The notes under the pieces were generated by a model. It was not told the DNA's origin and searched no databases. It was given only the letters and a program-made list of their open reading frames with translations. The position numbers and the translations under genes were made by a program. DNA of 64,000 nt from Nonomuraea sp. PA05 (GTDB taxonomy: Bacteria; Actinomycetota; Actinomycetes; Streptosporangiales; Streptosporangiaceae). The stretch lies in assembly GCF_008086045.1 (NCBI RefSeq), contig NZ_VSEY01000009.1:1-64000 (forward strand), given 5' to 3'. Every line of letters begins with the position of its first letter. The first letter of the stretch is position 1. Of this stretch, positions 52,659-61,915 are shown in pieces.

Positions 52659-53724
52659 AGAGGGGCGAAGCATCCGATACTTCGTCAGCGTGGACGTCCC
52701 TCACGATGGCCATCAGCCGCCGGGCTGCGGGCCAGCGCCGGGTGAGTGCTTCCCACCGGCCGGCGAGGTCGGCGCGTAACCGTACAGGCAGGGCGAGATC
52801 GTCTCCGGCCAGCAGGCGCAGCGGCCCTGTCACATAGGCCGCTGCCAGCGTCGGCAGCGCCGCCAACTCGGGTTCCCGGTGACCGGCGGCCCGCCGCAAC
52901 GTGCGTCCGGTCAGGCGGAGCCTGCCGGGGAACCCCGGCAGGCGGCCGATCCGCTCGGCGATCCCGTCCCGCAGGCAACCGGCGACCCGGCCCTCGCCGC
53001 GCTCCGAACTCTCCAGCAGCGCGACCAGCTCCACCGCCATGGCGTACGACTCGGCGGCGAGCAGGCCGTGCCCGAACTCGGCCGGGTGCGGGCCCGCGAG
53101 GGAACCGGACCGGCCTTCTCCCGCCGCCAGATGGTCGAGGTGCGCCCCCTCGTGGATGCCCCGCCAGACCCGGCGGTACGGCTCGGGCGCGCGGCGCGGC
53201 ACATCGACCAGCACGGCGGGGTGGCCGGGCAGCCGCATCCATACTCGCCTGGCCAACCCGGTGTAGGGACGACCAGGCACTACAAGATGCCCGCGCCGGG
53301 CGGAGGGCCGGTACTTCTCGCCCCACCAGAGATGGTCCGCGGCCCCATCGGGTACGCGCGGGTGCCCGCGGCGCGCGGGCAGCGCGTCGCAGAACTCGGC
53401 CAGGGCCGCGCACAGGTGCCACGTGCTCTCGGCCACCGGCGGCACCGGTCCTGGCGACTCGGGCACCGGGTAGTAACCCGGCACCGGCCCTGCCATGGCG
53501 CGCAGGGCACGCAGCCGCGCGGCGGCGATGCCACCGCGCCGCACACCGCGACCGGCTATCACCTGGTCCAGCCCCGCGAAGGCTCCCGGCCTGGCGAGTA
53601 CCGCGCAGCCCAGGGCCACCTCGGCCCAGCCGTACACCGTCCATACGGCGGCCTCCGCCCCCTCGGCGGGCACGCGGGCCGCCGCACTCGCCGCGTCGAT
53701 CGCCCATCGGCGCGCCTCGCTCAT
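52645..53724 (-). CDS. HExxH-motif protein coupled to an Fe(II)/2OG oxygenase
   Basis: A 359-residue protein with RGIHEGAHLDHLAAG (His191, Glu192, His195), an HExxH zinc-site motif followed by a further His at 198. A Glu in the downstream helix (HGLLAAESYAMAVELVALLE) could be the third ligand. The rest is helical, with WHLCAALAEFCDALP and HLWWGEKYRP segments. It is not an obvious member of a named peptidase family, so peptidase or other metal-dependent activity is inferred. The ATG overlaps the stop of the oxygenase gene (ATGA). Confidence 0.68.
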   Translation of the reverse strand: MSEARRWAIDAASAAARVPAEGAEAAVWTVYGWAEVALGCAVLARPGAFAGLDQVIAGRGVRRGGIAAARLRALRAMAGPVPGYYPVPESPGPVPPVAESTWHLCAALAEFCDALPARRGHPRVPDGAADHLWWGEKYRPSARRGHLVVPGRPYTGLARRVWMRLPGHPAVLVDVPRRAPEPYRRVWRGIHEGAHLDHLAAGEGRSGSLAGPHPAEFGHGLLAAESYAMAVELVALLESSERGEGRVAGCLRDGIAERIGRLPGFPGRLRLTGRTLRRAAGHREPELAALPTLAAAYVTGPLRLLAGDDLALPVRLRADLAGRWEALTRRWPAARRLMAIVRDVHADEVSDASPLFVVQ

Positions 53725-54434
53725 GACGTCCACGCCCGTACGCGCAGCAGCAGGCGGCGAGGATCCCGGAAGGACGTACGCGCGTGCATCATGTGGTGGT
53801 TGTCGATCACGATCATGTCGCCCGGCCGGTGCTCCAGGCATACCGTGCCAGGCAGCACCCTGAGCAGACAGGCGAACCAGGACGCCACCCTGCGCTGTTC
53901 CAGGGTGAGGTCCACCAGGTTGTCGGCGCGCCACCGTATCGTCCCGTCGCCGGGCATGACCGCCGCGCGTGAGCAGGCGCCGTCCTTCCCTCCGCCGAAC
54001 ACCTCGGGCACCCGCCACTGCCACCTGGGCTTCCCGAGCTCGGCCAGGACGCGCTCGCCGAGAGCGTGCCGCCGCAACTCGGCCTCCACCGTGGCAGCGT
54101 GGAGCAGCAGCGTCAGGCCCCCGTCCGCCGCCGGCCTGACGACGAACATGCAGACGACGCCCTCGGGGTCGGCCCGGTAGGCCGCGTCGGTGTGGAAGTC
54201 CGCCGCGCCCGCCCGTTCCGACAAGGTGGCCGCCGGATCCGTTCGCGACGGCCGTATCGGCCAGATCTCCTGGCCACCGTCCCGACGCGACGGCACCCCG
54301 AACTCCCAGACGAGACGCAGCACCGCCGCGTGGTCCACCGCGTCGCCGTCGGTGTGGCGCAGACCTGTGTGCAGCACCGCCCACCCTCGGCTGGCCAGGT
54401 CACCTCTGGCGTCGGCGATGTTCGTCCGAATCAT
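53721..54434 (-). CDS. TauD/clavaminate-synthase-like Fe(II)/2-oxoglutarate oxygenase
   Basis: A 237-residue oxygenase with the iron facial triad ADFHTDAAYR (His81, Asp83) and VIDNHHMMHART (distal His217), plus RRLLLRVRAW near the end where the 2-oxoglutarate-binding Arg is expected. It begins MIRTNIADARGDLASRGWAV, as in small-molecule or amino-acid hydroxylases of this fold. It is translationally coupled to the HExxH gene and divergent from the TetR-TPR regulator. A substrate cannot be named; amino-acid or peptide hydroxylation is possible. Confidence 0.85.
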   Translation of the reverse strand: MIRTNIADARGDLASRGWAVLHTGLRHTDGDAVDHAAVLRLVWEFGVPSRRDGGQEIWPIRPSRTDPAATLSERAGAADFHTDAAYRADPEGVVCMFVVRPAADGGLTLLLHAATVEAELRRHALGERVLAELGKPRWQWRVPEVFGGGKDGACSRAAVMPGDGTIRWRADNLVDLTLEQRRVASWFACLLRVLPGTVCLEHRPGDMIVIDNHHMMHARTSFRDPRRLLLRVRAWTS

Positions 54435-54565
54435 CGAATCGCCCCTTCCGTCGTTCCTGGGTCTGCTTTCCAGGCAATCAGCAGGGCCGTCCGCGTTCCG
54501 GGCGTATCTCGGTCGGAAGCCGGGCGCCTTGAAGCCATCGCTCGGTCATAGTGGAGTGCACATAC

Positions 54566-54596
54566 TTGGCAATTAGGAGCAATAGTCAGATATAGT
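54566..54596 (+). promoter_or_regulatory. Promoter giving a probably leaderless TetR-TPR mRNA
   Basis: TTGGCA (54566-54571), then GATATA at 17-nt or TATAGT at 19-nt spacing. Transcription would start within a few bases of ATG 54604, and there is no ribosome site, so the message is probably leaderless, which is common in actinobacteria. Confidence 0.55.
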
Positions 54597-54603
54597 TACT
54601 TTT

Positions 54604-56742
54604 ATGATCCAGCCTGAGGTGTCCAGCCCGGCTCAGGAACGCAGGCTCGCCGCGATCGCGGCTGCCTCGGCGACGGCTTTCCGGCACAGCGCCTACCACC
54701 AGGTGAGGGCGGAGGACGTGGCAGAGCTGGTTCGTCTGCCCAGGAAGGGCACCCGGGGCAAAGCCCGCAGCGCGGTATGGCTCTACAACGAGGTGCGCAG
54801 CCGCCGCGTCCTGGTGGCCCTGGCGCTCAAGCACGCGTTCGAGGAGTTCGCCGCGGACGACCCCGAGCCGAGCCCGCCCGAGACCGTCACCGACGCCGAA
54901 ACCCTGGTCGCCGCCGCTCTCCACCGGATCGCCGCCTTCAGTCAGGCTGAGCGGTTCCTCGTGGGCCAGGTCAGGCTCGGGATCGGGGACATCTCCACCT
55001 CGGAGAAGCGTCCCGCCTCCCAGCAGAGCTCCCCCGCGTGGCCGGACGGGCCATACGGGCAGGCCGCAGAGTCGGGATGGGAAGGGCGCGTGACCGCCTA
55101 CGCGCAACATCTGGCCGCCCGGATCGAGACGGCGGTGTCCGCGGTCGCCGTGCCGCCGGAGGGCTGGGCGCGCAGGAGCGCGGAGCGGCTGTCCGAGCTG
55201 GCCTTCCGCGCCTTGGCCGACGACGCGGACGCAGCGATGGAGCGACAGGCCGAGGCACTGGCCGCGTACTGGTTCGAGCGTGACGTCGTGCCACTGGCCG
55301 GCCAGTGGGCGAGCAGGCTGCGCACCGCCGAGCGGGCCGCCGCACTGGCCGTCCACGACCACGCGGGCCCCAGGATCAAGGCAGCGGCCCTGGAGCAGGT
55401 CCTGCGCATTCTCATCGACGGCACGCCGCTGACCGCGCGCGCGATCCGCGTGGCGGCGGAGCTGGCCCAGTTGCTGGAGTCAACGGCCGGACGCGGGGAT
55501 TCGGTCGGCGACCTGCGCCTGCTGTGCGACGTTGAGAGCCGGCACGGACTCCTCCTGCTGCGACTCGGCGACCCGGCGGAGGCGCTCTCGCGGCTGGAGC
55601 GGTCGCGCGAGGTGGCCGTCAAGCTCCCGGACGTGGAGGAGGCCGAGTCCTACATCGCGCGGGCCGAGCACAACATCGCCGACGCGCTGATCGCCATGGG
55701 GCGCCCGGTGGAGGGCGCCGCGCTGCTGCAGAAGGTCGAGGCGGCACGGGCCTCGGACGTTCCCGCCGAGGGGGTGAGCCCGCGGTGGCGAAGACTCACC
55801 CTCACCAGGCAGGCCGCCGTCAGAGCCGCGATCAGGTCGGGGCGCGTGGTCCGCGGTGTCCTGCTGGCGGAGGAGGTGTTGCGCGACCGCGTCAAGCGGC
55901 TGGGACCGGGCAACGTGAACACCGCCTCGGCACGGGTGGCCCTCGCCGAGGCCCTGCTCGCGGCGGGCGACCCCATCCACGCGCGCAGGCACCTGCTCGA
56001 GGCCATGAGCTGCCGGGCGCAGCACCTCCCGGCCAGCGGTTACTGGCGCCAGTACGACAACGTGCGGCTCGCCGAAACCGACCTGACCGCCGGCTTCCCC
56101 GCCCTTGCCGTCAACACGCTCGCGGAGTCGGTGGTCAGCACCCCGTGGTTCAGGCAGTGGGTTTCGAGGCGCCTGTCGGAGGAGGCCGCCATCGTGCACG
56201 CCCAGGCGCTGACGGCCTGCGGTTCCGCAGAGGCGGCGCTAGGCCTGCTCGACCGGCTCTCCCCCGGTGACAGGGCGGCCTCCCGGGCCAGGGCCGAGGC
56301 ACTGCTGTCGCTCGGCAGAGCGGACGAGGCGGCGGCCGTTCTGGAGTCGGTGGCCGAGATCGAGCGCAAGCTGGGCGACGACTTCCCAGCTCAGGCGCAT
56401 ACACTGCTGCTGGCTGCCCGTACAGCCGATGCCCGCGGCCGGGCCGCCGACAGCGAGAGCCTCGCCGCCGCGCTGGAGGCGATGGCCGGCGCCGAGCTGG
56501 ATCCTCAGCACCCAAGTGTGCTGGCGGGGCGCCTGGCCACCGCGGCACGGCGGGTCCAGGCCGGCCTGGTCGGCGAGGTCCCGGACCTGCTGGGGCCGCT
56601 GCTCTCACGCACGCCGCTCGACCACGCACGCCCCGCGCTGGCCGAGGGTCACCCGCTCCTGACCGAGGCCAGGGCGCTCGCCGCCCGCCTCGGCACCCCG
56701 GTGCCGGCGGCGACCGCGGACCAGCTCTGGGAGGACATCTGA
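54604..56742 (+). CDS. TetR-like HTH protein fused to a long TPR-like domain
   Basis: A 712-residue regulator-like protein. Residues 10-80 resemble a TetR DNA-binding domain (RLAAIAAASATAFRHSAYHQ, VRAEDVAELV, then VWLYNEVRSRRVLVALALKH). The remaining 500-plus residues are tetratricopeptide-like helices (HGLLLLRLGDPAEALSRLER, VNTASARVALAEALLAAGD, ARAEALLSLGRADEAAAVLE). The layout is like SARP/LuxR-TPR regulators but with a TetR-type head. It is divergent from the oxygenase operon and may control it. The macro-domain gene follows on the same strand after 76 nt. Confidence 0.75.
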   Translation: MIQPEVSSPAQERRLAAIAAASATAFRHSAYHQVRAEDVAELVRLPRKGTRGKARSAVWLYNEVRSRRVLVALALKHAFEEFAADDPEPSPPETVTDAETLVAAALHRIAAFSQAERFLVGQVRLGIGDISTSEKRPASQQSSPAWPDGPYGQAAESGWEGRVTAYAQHLAARIETAVSAVAVPPEGWARRSAERLSELAFRALADDADAAMERQAEALAAYWFERDVVPLAGQWASRLRTAERAAALAVHDHAGPRIKAAALEQVLRILIDGTPLTARAIRVAAELAQLLESTAGRGDSVGDLRLLCDVESRHGLLLLRLGDPAEALSRLERSREVAVKLPDVEEAESYIARAEHNIADALIAMGRPVEGAALLQKVEAARASDVPAEGVSPRWRRLTLTRQAAVRAAIRSGRVVRGVLLAEEVLRDRVKRLGPGNVNTASARVALAEALLAAGDPIHARRHLLEAMSCRAQHLPASGYWRQYDNVRLAETDLTAGFPALAVNTLAESVVSTPWFRQWVSRRLSEEAAIVHAQALTACGSAEAALGLLDRLSPGDRAASRARAEALLSLGRADEAAAVLESVAEIERKLGDDFPAQAHTLLLAARTADARGRAADSESLAAALEAMAGAELDPQHPSVLAGRLATAARRVQAGLVGEVPDLLGPLLSRTPLDHARPALAEGHPLLTEARALAARLGTPVPAATADQLWEDI

Positions 56743-56818
56743 TCGCAGGGCCATCACTCCGTGCTTCGCCCGTACGCCTGGCCTGTGCACCCCCTCAGAT
56801 CGATGCGACGATGAGGCA

Positions 56819-57898
56819 ATGGCACCCGCGATCCGTCACGCGGATCTCGTCGCGGAGCTGAGAACGGTGCGCGAGCGAGGGTTGCTCCGGCTCCGCCATA
56901 CACCGCTGCCCGCGTTGACCGCGGCAGCCGCCGCGCTCGGCTCGCCGGTCGACGCCGAGCTGGCGCCTTCCTCGATCGCCTCCCTGCTTGACCACGTGGT
57001 CAACGGCATGGGCGACGGCACACTCGCGACAGCCTGCGCATACACGTTCGGGGTCATCGCAGGCACCCGCGACTGGCCTGCGCAGAGCCGCAGACGGCGC
57101 GCGTCGGAAGTGTACGCCGTCTCGCCGGAGCGCTTCCGCAAGCACCACGAGCGGATGATCATCGAGTATGCCGCCGAGGAGATTCTGCGCCTGTGCGGTG
57201 GGCAGGCGCGCCTTCCCACCGACGAGGGCCTGCCGCTGGGCACCCGCCGTCGGTTGTCCCTGGGCCCGCCCGGCCGTGAGCGGCACGTGACCGTCTGCCG
57301 CATGCCCGTGCAGGCGCTGCGTGACATGGACATCCTGGTCTCGTCCGAGAACGTGTACCTGGAGATGTCCAAGACCTTCAAGTCGTCCCTGTCCGCCAGC
57401 CTGCGCTCGGCCGCCGCGCGCAGGAACGACGTCGGCGAGCTGATCGACGACGTCCTGCAGCGGGAGCTGCACGACTGGTCTCGCGCCCACGGCCGCGAGG
57501 GGCTGGCCGTCGCGCCGGGCACCGTGGTCGCCACCTCCTCGGGAGAGCTGGCCCGCACCGGGATCCGGCGCATCTACCACGCAGCAACGGCGATCCCGCG
57601 TACTCACACGAATGACTACGACGTCGAACCCACCGGGGTGGTGCGCGCGGTGGGCAACGCGTTCCATCTCGCCGGGCAGGAACGGGACAGGTTCGCACCG
57701 CCTCTCCGGTCGATCTGTTTCCCGCTGTTCGGCGCCGGTCGCGGCGGGCTGGACCCCGGGACGAGCTTCGCCTATCTGTGGGCGGGGCTCGAACCCCAGC
57801 TGTCGGACGGCTGGGAGGTGTACCTGCTGACGCGCAGCACGGCGAGTTGCGCGGCGGTGCTGCGCTCGCTGACGGACCTCGGCGCGCGGCCCGAGTGA
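56819..57898 (+). CDS. Macro-domain (ADP-ribose-binding) protein
   Basis: A 359-residue protein. The C-terminal 150 residues form a macro domain: GTVVATSSGELARTGIRRIY (ADP-ribose loop 1 area), HAATAIPR, then SICFPLFGAGRGGLDPGTSF (phosphate loop). Such domains bind or remove ADP-ribose. The N-terminal 200 residues are helical and not recognised; they include a short alpha/beta stretch LVSSENVYLEMSKTFKSSLS. Given RES proteins of the ADP-ribosyl-transferase-like fold in the same region, an ADP-ribose or NAD-derived signal is an attractive but unproven link. The ATG follows GATGAGGCA. Confidence 0.78.
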   Translation: MAPAIRHADLVAELRTVRERGLLRLRHTPLPALTAAAAALGSPVDAELAPSSIASLLDHVVNGMGDGTLATACAYTFGVIAGTRDWPAQSRRRRASEVYAVSPERFRKHHERMIIEYAAEEILRLCGGQARLPTDEGLPLGTRRRLSLGPPGRERHVTVCRMPVQALRDMDILVSSENVYLEMSKTFKSSLSASLRSAAARRNDVGELIDDVLQRELHDWSRAHGREGLAVAPGTVVATSSGELARTGIRRIYHAATAIPRTHTNDYDVEPTGVVRAVGNAFHLAGQERDRFAPPLRSICFPLFGAGRGGLDPGTSFAYLWAGLEPQLSDGWEVYLLTRSTASCAAVLRSLTDLGARPE

Positions 57899-58021
57899 CA
57901 CCCAACGCGCGGTTCACGGCGCGTCCAGTGCTGGCCAACGGGATATCAAAGCCGGAGCGGACTCCGGGAGGCGCCGATACATTGCGCACGCGAAGGATGG
58001 ATCGCATCACGGGGGCAGGAC

Positions 58022-58549
58022 ATGCGCAAGAAGATCGAGTGGGTTCGCGGACGGGTGCCGGTCCGCGCTCTGATACTGGTGGGCGGAACCGCCGCCGCCG
58101 TGGCCGTCGCGGTGGCCGTAGGCGGGAGAACGACCACGTCCACCGGCCGGCCGGACTCCCCTCCGCACCCCGCCGGCGCCCAGACGGAAGTCGTCCGCGA
58201 CGGCGCTCCGGCGGCGTCCCGGCTGTGGCGCAAGCCGAGCGCCGCGCCGGCGCCGGCCGCTGCTCCCCAGGAGAAGGCGGCGCGTCGAAGCGACGAAGCC
58301 GGTGTCGCGGTCGGCGAGCAGCATGGTCGCCGACCGCCCGTACGGCCACAACGGCCGGTCGGCACCGCGGGTCATCGTCCGGGCCCGCGCAACAAGCCCG
58401 GACGGACCGTCCCGTCCCCGCATTCGCCGGTGCCCCTTGGACGCGATCAAGGCTCATCACTGCTCGGCCTGAGGTGCGACGAGATGTTCCCGCCACGTCA
58501 AGCGGAGTTCCGGATGCGCAACGTCGCATGTCATCGCCTCCTGGGCTGA
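58022..58549 (+). CDS. Small membrane-anchored or secreted protein
   Basis: A 175-residue protein with a basic N-terminus and one hydrophobic helix (ALILVGGTAAAVAVAVAVGG), a long Pro/Arg/Ala-rich disordered region and a compact C-terminal motif (LLGLRCDEMFPPRQAEFRMR) with two cysteines. GGGGGCAGG precedes the ATG. An overlapping antisense frame is less convincing. The C-terminal motif looks like a small conserved domain of actinobacterial secreted proteins, but I cannot name it. Function is unknown. Confidence 0.55.
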   Translation: MRKKIEWVRGRVPVRALILVGGTAAAVAVAVAVGGRTTTSTGRPDSPPHPAGAQTEVVRDGAPAASRLWRKPSAAPAPAAAPQEKAARRSDEAGVAVGEQHGRRPPVRPQRPVGTAGHRPGPRNKPGRTVPSPHSPVPLGRDQGSSLLGLRCDEMFPPRQAEFRMRNVACHRLLG

Positions 58550-58632
58550 AGCAGCGACTTGCTCCGCCCAGGTGCGATACGCCGTTCAGGTTGATCCGCC
58601 CGTGATCAGCCGGCACTCGCCCACCTCGGCGA

Positions 58633-58650
58633 AGCCGGCCTCGGCCGGCT
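58633..58650. terminator. Possible bidirectional terminator hairpin
   Basis: AGCCGGCC-TC-GGCCGGCT, an 8-bp near-perfect stem between the convergent small-protein and catalase genes. There is no U-tract on either strand, so terminator function is tentative. Confidence 0.35.
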
Positions 58651-58739
58651 CACGGCGGAGGAGGGGCCGGGCCAGGCGATCGTAGGAAGCGGGCCGGTCG
58701 AAGCCGATGGCAGCGCAACGGTGATCACCTGGGGTCCGG

Positions 58740-61001
58740 TCAGGCGGCCGCCGGGAACCGCTCCCAGACGCGGTGCGCGCCCATCAGCCCCACCACGTCG
58801 CGCAGCACCTGCTCACCGTCCCCGCCGACGACCACGCCGGGAGCCTGCTCGGGCACGCCCGCCTGCGCGAGCGCCTGCCCCGCCGTGCCCCAGCCGCCGA
58901 TCGCCTTGGCGTGCCGGTAGACCTCCTGCACCATGAGCTTCACGCGCGGGTCCACGGGCTCGTCCGGCAGGCGGTTGCCGGCCTTGGCGTCCCGCGCCCC
59001 GTAGGCGTCCTTGCCCGGCATCGGCGCTCCGGCCAGCAGCAGGGCGTCGAACTCGACCGAGCGGGCGGTGAGGAACGTCCGCTGCACCGGCATCGTGCCC
59101 AGCATGCCGCCCTTGGGGGCGATGATCAGCGGCACCATGCCGGCGGACAGCACGGCCTGCCGCACCGCGCCCACCACGCCGAGGTCGCACGACTCGTCGG
59201 CGACGATGCCGATGATCCGCCCGTCGGCCGGCCACTCCCGGCCCACCTGCGACAGCGCGGGGCTGGGCGCCGGATCGGCCAGCGGCTCGGACGGGGCGGG
59301 CTCGGGCAGCCCCAGCCCCTGCGCCACTTCGCGGCACAACACCGGGTCGATGTTGGCCAGCACCCGGAGCTGCCGCTCCTTGATCGCCTGCTCGTAGCAC
59401 TTGCCCAGCTCGAAGGTGTAGGCGTCGATGATGTGCTCCCGCTCGGGGGCGGACATGCTCAGCCAGAACAGCCGCGCCTGGCTGAAGTGGTCGGCGTACG
59501 AGGCCGGCGCCTCGCGTACCTTCCGCCCCGACACCTCCAGCGGCACCTCCACGTACGCGCCCTCGCTCGCGCCCGCGTGGAACGGGCAGCCGCCGTCCAG
59601 CGAGTTCGGCTTGTACGGCGCCACCCCCCGGTGCACCGCGTCCTGGTGCCAGCCGTCCCGCAGCATGACGTTGATCGGGGCGTGCGGCCGGTTGATCGGG
59701 ATCTGCGCGAAGTTCGGCCCGGCCAGCCGGGTGATCTGCGTGTCGAGATAGGAGAACAGCCGGGCGGCCAGCAGCGGGTCGTCGGTGATGTCGATGCCGG
59801 GCACCAGGTGGCCGGTGTGGAAGGCGACCTGCTCGGTCTCGGCGAAGTAGTTGGAGGGGTTGCGGTTGAGCTCCATCAGGCCGACCGGCTGGACCGGCGC
59901 CAGCTCCTCGGGCACGATCTTCGTCGGGTCCAGCAGGTCGATGCCCTCGAACATCTGCTCAGGGGTGTCAGGGAAGACCTGGATGCCCAGCTCCCACTGC
60001 GGGTACGCGCCCGCCTCGATCGCGTCGGCGAGGTCACGCCGGTGGAAGTCGGGATCCACGCCGCTGATCATCTGCGCCTCCTCCCACGTGAGGGAGTGCA
60101 CGCCGAGCTTGGGCTTCCAGTGGAACTTCACCAGCGTCGTCGCGCCCTCGGCGTTGACCAGCCGGAAGGTGTGGACGCCGAAGCCCTCCATCATCCGGTA
60201 GGAGCGGGGAATGCCGCGATCCGACATGTTCCACAACGTGTGGTGGGTGGCCTCGGTGTGCAGGGAGACGAAGTCCCAGAAGGTGTCGTGGGCGCTCTGC
60301 GCCTGCGGGATCTCCCGGTCGGGGTGCGGCTTGCCGGCGTGGATGACGTCGGGGAACTTGATGCCGTCCTGGATGAAGAACACCGGGATGTTGTTGCCGA
60401 CCAGGTCGTACACGCCTTCCGTGGTGTAGAACTTGGTCGCGAAGCCCCGCGTGTCGCGTACCGTGTCGGCCGAGCCACGCGAGCCGAGCACCGTGGAGAA
60501 GCGCACGAAGACCGGCGTCTCGGCCCCTTCCGCGAGGAAGGCGGCCCTCGTGACGTTCGAGGCGGTGCCGTAGGAGCGGAACACGCCGTGGGCCGCCGCG
60601 CCGCGGGCGTGCACCACACGCTCGGGGATGCGCTCGTGGTCGAAGTGCATGACCTTCTCGCGCAGGTGGAAGTCCTGCAACAGCACCGGGCCGCGCGGGC
60701 CGGCCTTGAGCGAGTGGTCGGTGTCGCGCAGCCGTACGCCCTGCGCGGTGGTCAGGAAAGCACCGGTCTGCGCCATCGCCGCCTGCGGCGCGCCGGTCGG
60801 CTCGCCGGTCGGGGAGCCGGTGTCCGGGCCCGTCTGGTCAGGCTTGGGGGGCAACGGCTCGCGCGGCTCGGTCGGCTGCTCCAGCGAGGCCGGCTCGCTG
60901 TTCGGCGCTCCGGGGATCTCGGCCTTCGACGCCGGGCCGCCATCGGTCACGGCGTCCACGACCTTTCCGACGGCGGACTTGATCGGGTTCGACTCGGTCA
61001 T
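58740..61001 (-). CDS. katE: Large-subunit catalase (HPII/KatE type)
   Basis: Decomposes hydrogen peroxide with a haem cofactor. At 753 residues it is a large-subunit (clade II) catalase with a C-terminal DJ-1/PfpI-like domain (GRIIGIVADESCDLGVVGAV; MVPLIIAPKGGMLG; DALLLAGAPMPG). Core residues are the distal His in RVVHARGAAAHG, the Asn in YDLVGNNIPVFF and the proximal haem-ligand Tyr in ARLFSYLDTQITR. The first 80 residues are a Pro/Glu-rich extension. ATG 61001 is preceded by GAGGAG at 7 nt; the longer open frame lacks this. It is a single gene, divergent from the P-loop kinase. Confidence 0.95.
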   Translation of the reverse strand: MTESNPIKSAVGKVVDAVTDGGPASKAEIPGAPNSEPASLEQPTEPREPLPPKPDQTGPDTGSPTGEPTGAPQAAMAQTGAFLTTAQGVRLRDTDHSLKAGPRGPVLLQDFHLREKVMHFDHERIPERVVHARGAAAHGVFRSYGTASNVTRAAFLAEGAETPVFVRFSTVLGSRGSADTVRDTRGFATKFYTTEGVYDLVGNNIPVFFIQDGIKFPDVIHAGKPHPDREIPQAQSAHDTFWDFVSLHTEATHHTLWNMSDRGIPRSYRMMEGFGVHTFRLVNAEGATTLVKFHWKPKLGVHSLTWEEAQMISGVDPDFHRRDLADAIEAGAYPQWELGIQVFPDTPEQMFEGIDLLDPTKIVPEELAPVQPVGLMELNRNPSNYFAETEQVAFHTGHLVPGIDITDDPLLAARLFSYLDTQITRLAGPNFAQIPINRPHAPINVMLRDGWHQDAVHRGVAPYKPNSLDGGCPFHAGASEGAYVEVPLEVSGRKVREAPASYADHFSQARLFWLSMSAPEREHIIDAYTFELGKCYEQAIKERQLRVLANIDPVLCREVAQGLGLPEPAPSEPLADPAPSPALSQVGREWPADGRIIGIVADESCDLGVVGAVRQAVLSAGMVPLIIAPKGGMLGTMPVQRTFLTARSVEFDALLLAGAPMPGKDAYGARDAKAGNRLPDEPVDPRVKLMVQEVYRHAKAIGGWGTAGQALAQAGVPEQAPGVVVGGDGEQVLRDVVGLMGAHRVWERFPAAA

Positions 61002-61242
61002 TGTCTGTCTCCTCAGCACACGCCATGACATCTGCGGTTTCCGTCAGGCGTCGCCCGCTACCCAGGTCATGGGACGCCATTCCGCCGGGTGCTGCCCATG
61101 GGAGTGATCTCGTCACTCGACCTTGCGTGATCTTTGCCCGTGGAACAGCGGCCACTGAACGGCGTGTAGGCTGCCCAGCTCGCGGCGGGCGCCGGGCGAT
61201 CGGCGGCCTGTCCGGGCAGGCCCGTATCTCAGGAGGTTGCCG

Positions 61243-61893
61243 ATGCGTCTGCATCCAGGCGAGACCATGGCCGTCGGCTGGCGGGTGGTGACCTTGCTCG
61301 ACGCCGTCCGGCAGTTGCGCGACGCCTCACCCGGCGTCGCCGGACGTCCGAGGGTGATCGCGATCGACGGCCGGGGCGGCGCAGGCAAGACGACCCTGGC
61401 CGGGCGGCTACGCGAGGTGGTGCCCGGCTCCGCCGTCGTGCACACCGACGACGTCGCCTGGAACCACGCCTGCTTCGACTGGGGCACCGTGCTGGCCGAG
61501 AACGTCCTGCGGCCTCTGCACCGGGGTGAGGCGGTGGACTTCCGTCCCGCCGCCTGGATCGAGCACGGCCGGCCCGGGTCGATCACCGTCCCCGCCGGCG
61601 CCGGCTTCGTCTGGGTCGAGGGCACCGGGATCATCCGCGAGGAGCTCGACCCGTGGCTGGACGCCTCGGTGTGGATGCAGGGGGACCTCGATGAGCAGGA
61701 GCGCTTGCTGCTCGTCCGCGACGGTGACTCCCCCGGGCAGCGGGAGCATGTGGCGAACTGGCTGCTGGAGGAGCTGCCGTTCCTGGCGCGTGAACGGCCG
61801 TGGGCGCGCGCCACCATGATCGTCGCCGGCCCGCCGCACCTCGATCACGACCCCGGCACCGAGCTGGTCGTCTCCCCGCCGTCCGATCGTTAG
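61243..61893 (+). CDS. P-loop kinase, uridine kinase-like
   Basis: A 216-residue NTP-dependent kinase with Walker A IDGRGGAGKTT (43-50) and the early DD acceptor region VVHTDDVAWNH. DFRPAAWIEHG and FVWVEGTGIIREELDPWLDA match the uridine/phosphoribulokinase-like fold. The start is ATG 61243, exactly spaced after AGGAGG (61231-61236). The substrate is uncertain: nucleoside, pantothenate-like or another small alcohol. It stands alone between catalase and an alcohol dehydrogenase. Confidence 0.82.
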   Translation: MRLHPGETMAVGWRVVTLLDAVRQLRDASPGVAGRPRVIAIDGRGGAGKTTLAGRLREVVPGSAVVHTDDVAWNHACFDWGTVLAENVLRPLHRGEAVDFRPAAWIEHGRPGSITVPAGAGFVWVEGTGIIREELDPWLDASVWMQGDLDEQERLLLVRDGDSPGQREHVANWLLEELPFLARERPWARATMIVAGPPHLDHDPGTELVVSPPSDR

Positions 61894-61915
61894 CGGCCCC
61901 GCGCCGTGCCCGGCG

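Noticed and set aside
57378..58616. 412-codon leftward frame over the macro-domain 3' end and the small membrane protein
   Set aside because: Arg/Pro/Ser-rich translation typical of antisense frames in high-GC DNA; the rightward genes have domains and ribosome sites.
58594..58740. Rightward frame with coding-like codon use (LAHLGEAGLGRLTAEE..., ADGSATVITWGPV) between the small protein and catalase genes
   Set aside because: It has a stop just upstream and no start codon with a ribosome site, and it runs antisense into catalase. It might be a gene remnant, but nothing recognisable supports that.
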